Shown here piece by piece: positions 5,864 through 13,240 of a stretch of DNA of 30,868 nucleotides (position 1 is the first letter of the stretch; each line of letters starts with the position of its first letter). Where the stretch lies: positions 1-30,868 of the IMG/VR virus record IMGVR_UViG_3300036651_000466; one strand, 5' to 3'. The DNA comes from a virus. The position numbers were made by a program, and so were the translations under genes. Under the pieces are notes generated by a model that saw nothing but the letters and a program-made list of their open reading frames with translations, searched no databases and had not been told where the DNA came from.

Positions 5864-6465
5864 TTGCAATAGCGATTCCCAGTAGAGGCTTAATGCACTC
5901 CCGTACCATGCAGGATGTGTACGCTAACATCCGATACTCCGGTATGGACTGTGAGCTATTTATGGCACACGGGCTCCCACAGCCGGAAGCGCAGAACAAG
6001 GTAACTGAAGATGCGCTGAAGCTTGACCCGACACATATCTGGTACGTGGATGATGACATGGCATTGCCCAAAGAAACGCTGTCGCACATGCTCCTGACTG
6101 ATAGCGAGATTGTGGTGGCGGATTACCCGATAGACCGCAACAAGCACTCCGTCTGCTACAAGAACGGTATATTCCAGTACGCCGGGCTAGGGTGTGTGTT
6201 AGCGCGTCGTTCCGTCTTTGATAAACTCGCGGCTCCGTACTTCCATAAAGGGCTTCACTACATTTGGGAAGGCGACCATTTCTATACGCAGCCAGCACCG
6301 CCCAGTGACCCGCAAAGTTATTTAGATGTCGATTTCTTCCAGCGGTTGTTAAAGACAGGCGTCGAGCCAGCCGTTATCAAATCTACCGTAGGCCAGTACT
6401 GGGCCGAGCGCTACGCGGGTACGAAATTCCAGCAGGACTCAGTGCAAACCTGGCGATTTGAGTAA
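5860..6465 (+). CDS. GT-A-fold glycosyltransferase
   Basis: A 201-residue protein beginning MIAIAIPSRGLMHSRTMQDV, typical of the first strand and loop of nucleotide-sugar glycosyltransferases. HIWYVDDDMALP at 59-70 supplies the D-x-D metal-binding motif (D64-D66). Then come a strand/loop region EIVVADYPIDRNK, GLGCVLARRSVFDKL, and an acidic acceptor-side segment IWEGDHF with SYLDVDFFQRLLKTG. The size is that of a single catalytic domain with no membrane segment. Such phage enzymes modify DNA, virion or host surface sugars. The substrate cannot be told here. It is the last gene of the plus-strand operon and ends nine bases before the oppositely oriented late genes. Confidence 0.8.
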   Translation: MIAIAIPSRGLMHSRTMQDVYANIRYSGMDCELFMAHGLPQPEAQNKVTEDALKLDPTHIWYVDDDMALPKETLSHMLLTDSEIVVADYPIDRNKHSVCYKNGIFQYAGLGCVLARRSVFDKLAAPYFHKGLHYIWEGDHFYTQPAPPSDPQSYLDVDFFQRLLKTGVEPAVIKSTVGQYWAERYAGTKFQQDSVQTWRFE

Positions 6466-6474
6466 GATAGTTGT

Positions 6475-6909
6475 TCAGATATAGAGGTCGCCAGCACCTA
6501 CGAAGTCGTCAGGTACCAGATGATTATTCATAAGCACGTACCCTAAGAAGGCAACTCTTTGCTCTTGGCGAGGCGTTAGTTCCAACCGTTCGGGCATCAC
6601 GAACGGTGGGGTAAAGCAGCGCTCATACGCTTCGCGGTCGTTCTCCGTGACGCTTTGCTCAACGATGGTGTAGTTCCTGTCTCGCATCATCTCAACCACC
6701 GCGTCAAAGTCCTCTATGAAAGTTCGCCAGACAAACATGCCCTCGGTGACTTCCTCATCATCGTCCGGCTCAGTGTTGAACAGAAACACATGGTCGTACT
6801 GTGCTTCTTCAGTGGGGTGTGTAAAGGCTATGGCGTTTTGCGGCGTAGCCAAAAACTCGTCCCCGTCTATGTTAAATACTAAAGGCTCCTGGTTGGGTTC
6901 GCGTTCCAT
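6475..6909 (-). CDS. 144-residue acidic hypothetical protein, last late gene
   Basis: The ATG at 6909 overlaps the preceding TAA (TAATG) and has GGAGGAGGCGGG upstream. An in-frame GTG at 6930 would add seven residues made of that ribosome binding site, so 6909 is preferred. The product begins MEREPNQEPLVFNIDGDEFL and contains an acidic patch (TEPDDDEEVTEG), a helix around EDFDAVVEMMRDRNY, and a C-terminus ending DDFVGAGDLYI. It resembles small phage tail-assembly-type proteins in composition only. It ends the leftward late operon, head-on to the glycosyltransferase gene. Confidence 0.65.
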   Translation of the reverse strand: MEREPNQEPLVFNIDGDEFLATPQNAIAFTHPTEEAQYDHVFLFNTEPDDDEEVTEGMFVWRTFIEDFDAVVEMMRDRNYTIVEQSVTENDREAYERCFTPPFVMPERLELTPRQEQRVAFLGYVLMNNHLVPDDFVGAGDLYI

Positions 6910-7280
6910 TATGCTACCCGCCTCCTCCACATTAACCCTTCTTCAATGAAGGGGATTTGTTCTTCTAATGCCTGTATCGTCAGCTCACCGAGCGCCCGTT
7001 GCAGCTCCGTCTCACGTGGGTGACGCAGGCTTTCTTCCAGCGATATACAAAAATCCCCGATGCTTCTGATGAAATCACCGGGGGTTGATTCAAAGTCGCG
7101 GCGTACTCTAGCCAGCGTGTTCCAGTCCAGCGCGGGAACTATAGCGACCGCTTTATGTAATTCCTGGTGGGCATCCCTCGTAATGGGAGGGATGAGCCAC
7201 CTATCTTCTCGTAAGTCTCGCCTTACGTCTGATGAACGCCACGCCGCTCTGTCAAAGAGGACGTGGTGCCTATCGACCAT
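6909..7280 (-). CDS. 123-residue hypothetical protein with conserved His pairs
   Basis: The ATG directly follows the TAG of the endolysin-holin gene (TAGATG) with no clear ribosome binding site, so it is probably coupled to it. The product begins MVDRHHVLFDRAAWRSSDVR and contains RDAHQELHKAVAIVPALDW. The HH at 5-6 and H-x3-H at 38-42 with nearby Arg residues resemble small phage and actinobacterial-type proteins of unknown function that sit near lysis genes. A metal-dependent nuclease fold is possible but not demonstrated. The C-terminal half is helical (EELQRALGELTIQALEE-like) and ends with WRRRVA. Confidence 0.6.
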   Translation of the reverse strand: MVDRHHVLFDRAAWRSSDVRRDLREDRWLIPPITRDAHQELHKAVAIVPALDWNTLARVRRDFESTPGDFIRSIGDFCISLEESLRHPRETELQRALGELTIQALEEQIPFIEEGLMWRRRVA

Positions 7281-7487
7281 CTACTTAGATAAGCTGTTAG
7301 TAAGCGCAGCCTTTGCCGCTGCTAGACCAACTGCTACCGCCGTGCCAACTGCCAACTTAACGTCAGCGGTGCTTTTAGCGGTTATGAGGCCAGCGAATAG
7401 CGCACCACCGGCAGCTTGCCAGAAGGTGTGAATCACTCTCTTAATACCGTCCGGGACTCTTGCCCATAGGCTCTTTGCTTTATTCAT
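7281..7487 (-). CDS. Putative separate r1t-like holin from an in-frame internal start
   Basis: Inside the endolysin gene, AAGGAGGAGAT lies immediately before an in-frame ATG at 7487, a better ribosome binding site than most genes here. The 68-residue product begins MNKAKSLWARVPDGIKRVIH, then has two hydrophobic segments (about 25-36 and 43-60) separated by a polar turn, TAKSTADVK. This is the length, charge pattern and topology of r1t-family holins, which form membrane lesions that trigger lysis. Making it from the same frame would yield endolysin-holin fusion plus free holin. The internal start is inferred from sequence only. Confidence 0.7.
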   Translation of the reverse strand: MNKAKSLWARVPDGIKRVIHTFWQAAGGALFAGLITAKSTADVKLAVGTAVAVGLAAAKAALTNSLSK

Positions 7488-8306
7488 ATCTCCTCCTTGG
7501 GAGTTACTTTGCGGCACAACTTGCGGTTGCGCGGGTTGGATGACTGGTGGGGTTGGGGGTTGAACTACCGGCTTTGGCGGGGCTATGACGGGAGCTGGAG
7601 GGATAACCGGAGCTGGTGCGGGAGCTGGAGCCTCTACGGGTGCAGGAGCAGCGATGACTGTCTGCGGTGCAGGAGCTACGGGAGCTGGTTTACCAAGCTT
7701 GAAGAAGTCGGTTATGTGCTCCGCGAAGAAGGCGTCCGTATCGACTGGACCCGCGATGCCGGGGAAAGTTCCGTTGTCCTTGAACTGGTGGAAGGTGTAT
7801 GTCGGACCGGGAATGGTTTGCTCCGGCGTGAACCCATAGTTCGCTTCCCACAGGGGAGACGTTGTTAATACATCTACGAACCCGAAGCGTCTAATTCTGT
7901 CGGTATCGACATAGAGAACCATGTGGAAACCCAGTAATCCCTCAAGCGTGGACTTAAATGCCCCAACCCATGCGTTCGCGTTCGGTACTTCTACCTCGAA
8001 GTCCAGGGCTACTGCTTCGCCTACTTGGAGGTCGGAACATACATTGTCGAAGAAGTACTGCGCTTGGGATTGCGGGGATGTCTTGTTGCCTGCGAAGTGG
8101 AAATATCCGTGCGGCATCGCGGCTCCGAGGGCGCGTACACCGCTTTTGTTATTGGCGAGTTGCGCGTCTACATAGTGGGGCGTAGTAACGCCGTCACCAC
8201 CGGAGCCCTTAATCCAGACGAACGCTGCGCCAGGATTAAATGCAGGCCAGTTGATGACACCCTGCCATTCCGAGACATCCGCTCCGTAAAATGTTTGTAC
8301 TGCCAT
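7281..8306 (-). CDS. Endolysin: GH25 muramidase fused to r1t-like holin domain
   Basis: The start at 8306 has AAGGAGACTAT directly before ATG. An in-frame codon at 8378 is not needed. The 341-residue product opens with a glycosyl hydrolase 25 lysozyme domain (residues 1-205) that cleaves the MurNAc-GlcNAc bond of peptidoglycan. YGADVSEWQG at 7-16 holds the conserved Asp10, ALDFEVE at 100-106 gives the catalytic D102-x-E104, and HGYFHF, LYVDTD and WEANYG are family signatures. Residues 206-273 are a Pro/Ala linker. Residues 274-341 form two hydrophobic helices (VIHTFWQAAGGALFAGLI, LAVGTAVAVGLAAAKAAL) matching r1t-type holins. No signal peptide is present. An internal start (7487) may release the holin alone. 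Confidence 0.88.
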   Translation of the reverse strand: MAVQTFYGADVSEWQGVINWPAFNPGAAFVWIKGSGGDGVTTPHYVDAQLANNKSGVRALGAAMPHGYFHFAGNKTSPQSQAQYFFDNVCSDLQVGEAVALDFEVEVPNANAWVGAFKSTLEGLLGFHMVLYVDTDRIRRFGFVDVLTTSPLWEANYGFTPEQTIPGPTYTFHQFKDNGTFPGIAGPVDTDAFFAEHITDFFKLGKPAPVAPAPQTVIAAPAPVEAPAPAPAPVIPPAPVIAPPKPVVQPPTPPVIQPAQPQVVPQSNSQGGDMNKAKSLWARVPDGIKRVIHTFWQAAGGALFAGLITAKSTADVKLAVGTAVAVGLAAAKAALTNSLSK

Positions 8307-8322
8307 ATAGTCTCCTTGATTA

Positions 8323-8997
8323 CTAAAAAAATGAAAAGAACTGACCAGGGTTAGGCGTCGTGCCGCCCGACGGTGCAATCAAGATGGTTGTACCGATAGC
8401 GTTCACGCCGCCACCGTTCATGCTGGATATAGTGGCATTGATGGCGGTCGTTGTATCAGACGTCAGACTATTCCTGGTAAATAACCATGACGGTTGATAA
8501 GTAGCGTTAGCGTACTGTTGCTGAGTCCATCCACTAGATATAGTCGCGGTATTTGTACCCCCACTACCATTGTTTACGAATGCGGCGATAGCGAGACAGT
8601 TCAACACCGTCGGTGTCGCGCTGCCTGAAGTGAGGCTAGTTGGTGATGCGCTAGAGTAACTATCGACGATTTGGTTGAAGGGGGTGCTGCCTTGGCCTGA
8701 TACTTCCAGCATGAAGCCAGAGTTTTGGTCATTGGTGCTATCGTAGGTCAGTGTCCAGTTTGTCCCGTCACCCGATTGAACTATCCGATAAAATACCGCT
8801 ACACCAATTCCGATAGGTTCATAGTCGTGTTGGAGCGTCCAGCCGCTCGGTGTAACTAACGGTCCATCGCCGTCGTACCACTCTGCGATGAAGATGAGCA
8901 AATTGCCGACAGTCGGCGTCGAGCCAAGCGTGAACACCATCGTCGTCGTGGCGGCGGTTCCGGCATATTGAGCCGATTGAACGAGCGATACAGCCAT
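8323..8997 (-). CDS. Beta-rich virion accessory protein, tail-associated
   Basis: The ATG follows the TAA of the spike gene with no gap (TAAATG), so translation is likely coupled. The 224-residue product begins MAVSLVQSAQYAGTAATTTM and is almost entirely short beta strands rich in Thr, Ser, Gly and Asn. PTVGNLLIFIAEWYDGDG, SGWTLQHDY, FYRIVQSGDGTNWTLTY and MLEVSGQG form a pattern common in Ig-like or jelly-roll structural domains of phages. Its place between the spike and the endolysin suggests a decoration or receptor-binding accessory. There is no enzymatic motif. Confidence 0.65.
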   Translation of the reverse strand: MAVSLVQSAQYAGTAATTTMVFTLGSTPTVGNLLIFIAEWYDGDGPLVTPSGWTLQHDYEPIGIGVAVFYRIVQSGDGTNWTLTYDSTNDQNSGFMLEVSGQGSTPFNQIVDSYSSASPTSLTSGSATPTVLNCLAIAAFVNNGSGGTNTATISSGWTQQQYANATYQPSWLFTRNSLTSDTTTAINATISSMNGGGVNAIGTTILIAPSGGTTPNPGQFFSFF

Positions 8998-11868
8998 TTA
9001 GTACCCCGTAGCGTCGGCTGATAAACATATCCACTTCACAGCTGCCGCGTCGTAGCGCAAGCCGATAGTGTGTGTTTTCCCTGCAACAGTGGTGGTAAGG
9101 AAGCTGGCTACGCCTGAGTTAGTGACATTCGTTGGGGCGGTAATCGTTCTGGCCGTGCCGTTGTCCTTGATACGGAGCAGTAAGTCTTGGCCGTCGGTCG
9201 GCGTACCGGAGAGGGTAAAGCTCGTGATATTGGCCGCAAGAGCGGTGATGTTGTACTGGTCGTAGGTGTCGGTGTTGACCGATGGGGTGGCGCTGGAAGC
9301 CGTCGTACCGATACGCTCCGTAATGCGCTTGTTGGTGAGCGTTTGGGTGCTTGTCAGCATGGCAATACTCGCCGTGTCCGAGAGGTTGGTAGAGGCTATG
9401 GAGATGTTAGCTGAACCGTCGAATGAAACGCCTGCGATAGTCCGAGGAGTGGTGAGTTTGGCAGCCGAGCCAGTCGTGTTCTGGTTGAATGTCGGGAAAG
9501 TGTTGCCTACGCCAGTGAGGTCTTTATTGGTGAGGGCTTGGGTGTCAGTCGTGCCGACAATGGTGCCTGTTGGAGCCGCCTTAGACGTACCCCATGCCGC
9601 ACCAGTCGAAACGGCGATACCGCTGCCAGGATAAACCATGCTGCCGCCGCTCACGGTAATGTCGTAGCGAGTGCCTGAGCCATCACCGGTAATTCGTGTA
9701 CCGGATCCAGTAATCATGCCTAGCTCGAACTTCAGGTTGGTCGCCCCGTTGATATTGACGATACCCGTGTTCGGGGTGGCGTCCATGAATATCTGGTCGA
9801 TGAGGATACCGCCAGACATCGCACCAGCGCTGTCATTGATGTTGATAACTGAGTTGCCGATGTTAGCCGTCGGTCCGGTATTCATAAAGATGTTGGTGAA
9901 GCTGGCTTGATTGTAGCCAGGAGAAGCGGAAGCCGACCCGAAGGTAATGGCGTTAAATGGCGTTGAGTAGCCGGAGTTGTAGTTACCAGCGCTGAAGAAT
10001 ATCTGGTCCATGTAAAGTTGCTGCGTGTAGGAGTCGAATACGCAGAAGTCGCCGTTGACGGTTGGGTAGTTCTCAAACTTACACTGGCTGAAGAAGAAGC
10101 CGTTGTTACCCCCACCTGTCGCACCCGTGCCTCGGTAAATGTGTAACGCTCCCAGCAGGAACGTTTCAACGCGAACCTGGCTGAACCAGAGCATATTGGA
10201 CGTGCCATACGCGTCGCCGTAAATCTCGATGACACGCTTCGTGGTACTGCCACAGTTGTTGAATGTCATCTGGTTGAAGTAGCTGTCTTGGCTGGTGCCG
10301 ATGTCGAGGGCCACGTCATTATTGCCGACCATCGAAATGCCCCGGAAGAACATCTGTTGACAGCCGTACAGGTGCGCGAGACTTCCGGCGGAGGCGTTGC
10401 CGTCAAGCGTGATGTCTATTAAGCCGCCGAACTGGTTGGGGAATGTTGGTCCTTGATAACCAAGCCATTCCACAATCGGTGCGGTACCACTGGTGCGTAT
10501 AATACGAGTGGCTTGATGCCCGGCGCCCCGTAGAATGACCCCCTTGCCAGATGCGCTAGATGTCGCGCTGGAGCAGTTAATAGTACCCGTTACCTTATAT
10601 GAGCCAGCCGGTAAGTCCACTGTCGCCGTTCCGTTGGTCATGGCGAGTGATGCGGTGACGGCCGCCTGAATAGCACTCGTGTCGTCATGGCTGCCGTCAC
10701 CGACTGCGCCATAAGACATAGCGTTGAACCCAGTGCCACGCACCCATGCCGGTAAGCCGCCGACGACTGACAGATATTCGCTCGTCGTGCCAATCGGCAA
10801 ACGGGCTGGTGTTGTACCGCTTGAGCTATAAATCGTATCGCCGGTCGTGGTCATTGGGTTGGTCATGCCACCCCCACCCGAATACTGGGGGATGTTCAGG
10901 GTATTACCACTGAAGGTAGCCGCTCCCGAGGTTCCAGTCGTAGTAAGACTGATTGGGGCCTGGTAATCCGTGCCTGCGGTAGCTGAGGAAACCGACGTGC
11001 CGTTGCCTTTCATAATGCCGTTGACGCTCGTAGACACAGTAATAGCTGGGGTAGTAGTAGGGGTTGCTACCGAACCGCCGAAGCCATTGGCGCTACTAAC
11101 TGACACGCTCGTAACCGTTCCCGAGCCGCCTCCACCTGTACCGTTTGCGGCTGCCGTGACGCGGCCTTTAGCATCAACGGTGATGTTCGCGTTCGTGTAA
11201 CTGCCCGGTGTGACTGCGGTGCTGGCAAGAGTTGCCGGTGCGCTACCGGGACCGCTAGCGGTCACATCTCCGGTAAGAGCCGTGATGTAGTTACCCGTTG
11301 CTTGCTTACCGGCAAGGTCAGTCGTGAGGTTTGTCACCTGTGATTCAGCAATTTGTATGGAGTTAGCGCTGGCGGCTGTGACACGTCCCTTAGAGTCAGT
11401 CGTGATAGACAGGGAGTGCGAAGCGTCTCCATTAGTGCCTGCGGTTCCTACGGCCGCAAGCGTCGGGTTCGGGTAGGTTCCAGTGAGGTCACCACCTGCC
11501 GTTGCGCCAGTTTGAATCGCGTTGACGATACGCGTGTCGTTACCCTGGGCTACCGTGTTTGAAGCTGTCCCATAGACAGGGGAGATATCCGTCGTCCCGT
11601 TCGCCGCGTCATCAACCGCCTGGATGCCGTTCTTAAAGTTAAGGTCTGACTCTACAGGTAGGTTGCTGCCTGAGTTCTGTACCTGATAAATGGAGCCATT
11701 CCTACCGGCTGCGCCCGGAGCCCCCGAAGGACCGGGAGCACCCGTAACTTGGTTAATGCCGGTGATGTTGGTTACGTTCACAACCGAACCGCTGGAGGAA
11801 GTGCCGTCAGCATTTAGCTGGGCAGTAAGGTCGTAAGTTGTAACTCCTTCTTGTGTAGGTGTTGGCAT
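8998..11868 (-). CDS. Tailspike with collagen-like stretch and pectate-lyase-like beta-helix
   Basis: A 956-residue receptor-binding protein. Residues 1-35 are a beta-rich head. GAPGPSGAPGAAGRNG near 41-56 is a short collagen-like repeat. Residues 70-340 hold repeats of the type TGTYPNPTLAAVGT and TVDAKGRVTAA seen in long fibre shafts. From about 380, FNAMSYGAVGDGSHDD starts a pectate-lyase-3/beta-helix domain running to roughly 750, the fold that binds and often degrades cell-surface polysaccharide. The C-terminal 170 residues (TNKRITERIG, LRIKDNGTARTITAP) form a trimerisation or tip-like region. The start follows the preceding stop by one base. Catalytic residues of the beta-helix cannot be fixed by eye. 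Confidence 0.85.
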   Translation of the reverse strand: MPTPTQEGVTTYDLTAQLNADGTSSSGSVVNVTNITGINQVTGAPGPSGAPGAAGRNGSIYQVQNSGSNLPVESDLNFKNGIQAVDDAANGTTDISPVYGTASNTVAQGNDTRIVNAIQTGATAGGDLTGTYPNPTLAAVGTAGTNGDASHSLSITTDSKGRVTAASANSIQIAESQVTNLTTDLAGKQATGNYITALTGDVTASGPGSAPATLASTAVTPGSYTNANITVDAKGRVTAAANGTGGGGSGTVTSVSVSSANGFGGSVATPTTTPAITVSTSVNGIMKGNGTSVSSATAGTDYQAPISLTTTGTSGAATFSGNTLNIPQYSGGGGMTNPMTTTGDTIYSSSGTTPARLPIGTTSEYLSVVGGLPAWVRGTGFNAMSYGAVGDGSHDDTSAIQAAVTASLAMTNGTATVDLPAGSYKVTGTINCSSATSSASGKGVILRGAGHQATRIIRTSGTAPIVEWLGYQGPTFPNQFGGLIDITLDGNASAGSLAHLYGCQQMFFRGISMVGNNDVALDIGTSQDSYFNQMTFNNCGSTTKRVIEIYGDAYGTSNMLWFSQVRVETFLLGALHIYRGTGATGGGNNGFFFSQCKFENYPTVNGDFCVFDSYTQQLYMDQIFFSAGNYNSGYSTPFNAITFGSASASPGYNQASFTNIFMNTGPTANIGNSVININDSAGAMSGGILIDQIFMDATPNTGIVNINGATNLKFELGMITGSGTRITGDGSGTRYDITVSGGSMVYPGSGIAVSTGAAWGTSKAAPTGTIVGTTDTQALTNKDLTGVGNTFPTFNQNTTGSAAKLTTPRTIAGVSFDGSANISIASTNLSDTASIAMLTSTQTLTNKRITERIGTTASSATPSVNTDTYDQYNITALAANITSFTLSGTPTDGQDLLLRIKDNGTARTITAPTNVTNSGVASFLTTTVAGKTHTIGLRYDAAAVKWICLSADATGY

Positions 11869-11869
11869 A

Positions 11870-12217
11870 TTAGCTCGCTATGTTAGTTGCAATACCTGAT
11901 ATTAGAATCGTTCCTGTAAGGGGTGTAACCACACTCCCGTCTGTGTACTGAATCGTGATGTCCCAGTAATACGTCGCAGGGGCAACCCAGGTCTTTGTAG
12001 CAGGGACGGTCAGCGTACAGGTATTTCCGGTATTGCCGGAGCTCGTGACTTGCCATGTAGCAGTCGAGTCATTCGCTACCGAGTCGTACCCAGGCGAAGG
12101 TTTGGCGGTGAAGTAGATAGTCGCCCCGCTCAAACTGATGGGGTTACCAGCGTTATCCTGGTTCGTGTAGTTGATAATAAGCGTGTTGCCACGCGGCAGG
12201 GACATTCTACTTGCCAT
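11870..12217 (-). CDS. Baseplate/tail Ig-like (BppU-like) protein
   Basis: AGGAG lies six bases before the ATG at 12217. A second ATG four codons later is not needed. The 115-residue product begins MASRMSLPRGNTLIINYTNQ and is a single beta-sandwich: GNPISLSGATIYFTAKPSPG, STATWQVTSSG, CTLTVPATKTWVAPATYYWDI and YTDGSVVTPLTGTILIS. This resembles the N-terminal domain of baseplate upper proteins (BppU) that attach receptor-binding proteins to the tail. The gene lies immediately before the spike gene, with an 11-base overlap with the upstream gene. The role as spike adaptor is inferred from this order. Confidence 0.7.
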   Translation of the reverse strand: MASRMSLPRGNTLIINYTNQDNAGNPISLSGATIYFTAKPSPGYDSVANDSTATWQVTSSGNTGNTCTLTVPATKTWVAPATYYWDITIQYTDGSVVTPLTGTILISGIATNIAS

Positions 12218-12452
12218 GTTTAGCTCCTATCTCGGGGTGGTGTTTCTTGCAGTACTTGTACTTGCCGTTGTCAAAGTGGTGCTTACCGAATCTCCAACAG
12301 CCATTCTCGTGGCATTTCAGAATCCGGTACACGATGCCTAGTCCGGCAAACTCACTGAGGTCTGAACCGAAGCCGGACCAGAAACCATACGCGGGACCAC
12401 TGACGTTATCTGCGCCAGTAAAGTGCATGAACCAGTGAGTTATTTCGTGCAT
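12207..12452 (-). CDS. Small conserved phage protein with C-terminal zinc-knuckle-like Cys/His set
   Basis: The ATG overlaps the preceding TAA (TAATG) and has AGGAAAGG seven bases upstream. The 81-residue product begins MHEITHWFMHFTGADNVSGP, followed by AYGFWSGFGSDLSEFAGLGI, a segment often seen in small proteins of phages infecting Gram-positive bacteria. The C-terminal half carries C47, C52, H58/H59, C68 and H71/H72 spaced like a zinc site. The middle is moderately hydrophobic and could sit on a membrane. Function is unknown. Position between an XhlA-like protein and tail genes suggests lysis or tail accessory. The HEITH at the N-terminus is probably not a protease site. Confidence 0.7.
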   Translation of the reverse strand: MHEITHWFMHFTGADNVSGPAYGFWSGFGSDLSEFAGLGIVYRILKCHENGCWRFGKHHFDNGKYKYCKKHHPEIGAKHGK

Positions 12453-12739
12453 TAGTGAGCCTTTCCTAACATGAATGTTGCGTAGGCGCTTACGGCTGCT
12501 GCGATGACACCTATGATTTCGATGACTGTGCGCCGGTTATTGTTCACGCCCGTACTGGTACCTTTACTAATCTCGAGGGTGTTTTCCAGAGAACGGATGC
12601 GAGCTTCATGGTCGGCAATCACTTTCAAGGTATTGGAATTTGAATTTCTAATCTCATCTGTTAGAGACTGTAGTTGCGAGTGAACCCGTATAAGCGTGTC
12701 ATGGTCGCTTTGTTGCATAATGTTTGTTTCATCGCCCAC
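12452..12739 (-). CDS. XhlA-like membrane protein, lysis accessory or antiholin-type
   Basis: A 95-residue protein with AGGAG upstream of ATG at 12739. Residues 8-60 form a coiled coil (TLIRVHSQLQSLTDEIRNSN, DHEARIRSLENTLEI). A short Asn/Arg linker and one C-terminal membrane helix follow at about 72-91 (VIEIIGVIAAAVSAYATFML). This is the architecture of XhlA-type hemolysin proteins of Gram-positive phages, which work with a holin and endolysin. Here it lies about 4 kb upstream of the holin-bearing endolysin in the same late operon. It has no enzymatic motif. A purely structural membrane-anchored coiled coil is the alternative. Confidence 0.72.
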   Translation of the reverse strand: MGDETNIMQQSDHDTLIRVHSQLQSLTDEIRNSNSNTLKVIADHEARIRSLENTLEISKGTSTGVNNNRRTVIEIIGVIAAAVSAYATFMLGKAH

Positions 12740-12748
12740 AGCTAGCTC

Positions 12749-13180
12749 CTAGCGCTCCATTGGTCGTCGAGAGCTTGGGCTTTGCATACTCTCCTTCATA
12801 GGGTTGTTGTAATCGCTCACACCGCGCTTTGCAGTCCGTGGGCCGCCCATAGTCTTGCCGCCGCCTGAAGGACTTGCACATGCGCTGGATGGGGTTGAAC
12901 GCTTGTAGTTCTTCTCCATGTTGTTCAGGCTGGCGAAGCTTGGTCCACCGTAAGGACCGCGACTCTTAGCGCCCCGTAGGAACGTGCCGATGCTGTTGTG
13001 TGTGCTTTGGCCTTGCTGTGTTACTGCTGGGCTGCCTAGCTTTGCAGAGCTGCCTACTTTAGCGCTTGGACCGCTCGCACCCCGGCCCGAAGGTGTATAA
13101 GGTGCGCGACTCTTGGCTGACACTTTTCCTAACGTGTTGCCAGCGCGACCCATTCCTGCGAATTTACTTGCTTTACTCAT
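12749..13180 (-). CDS. Basic Gly/Ser-rich low-complexity protein
   Basis: AAGGAGGAATAAATA before the ATG is one of the strongest ribosome binding sites in the window, indicating high expression. The 143-residue product starts MSKASKFAGMGRAGNTLGKV and is rich in Ser, Gly, Arg, Lys and Pro (SGRGASGPSAKVGSSAKLGS), with few hydrophobic residues and no predicted fold. Short motifs, KSRAPYTPSGRG and KSRGPYGGPSF, echo each other and suggest an old internal repeat. It may be a nucleic-acid-associated virion protein. That is inference from charge and position among structural genes. A gap of 60 bases separates it from the fibre gene. Confidence 0.65.
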   Translation of the reverse strand: MSKASKFAGMGRAGNTLGKVSAKSRAPYTPSGRGASGPSAKVGSSAKLGSPAVTQQGQSTHNSIGTFLRGAKSRGPYGGPSFASLNNMEKNYKRSTPSSACASPSGGGKTMGGPRTAKRGVSDYNNPMKESMQSPSSRRPMER

Positions 13181-13240
13181 TATTTATTCCTCCTTAGAAT
13201 TTCTTTCTCATACGTTGTTATAGATACATCATAGGCATTT

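Noticed and set aside
12435-12451. HEITH at the N-terminus of the 81-residue protein, matching the HExxH metalloprotease motif
   Set aside because: It lies at residues 2-6 with no third ligand at the usual distance, and the protein is too small for a protease domain.
13181-13240. TATGAT-like -10 upstream of the basic Gly/Ser-rich gene
   Set aside because: No acceptable -35 was found, and the gap can be explained by the ribosome binding site. A promoter here is possible but unsupported.
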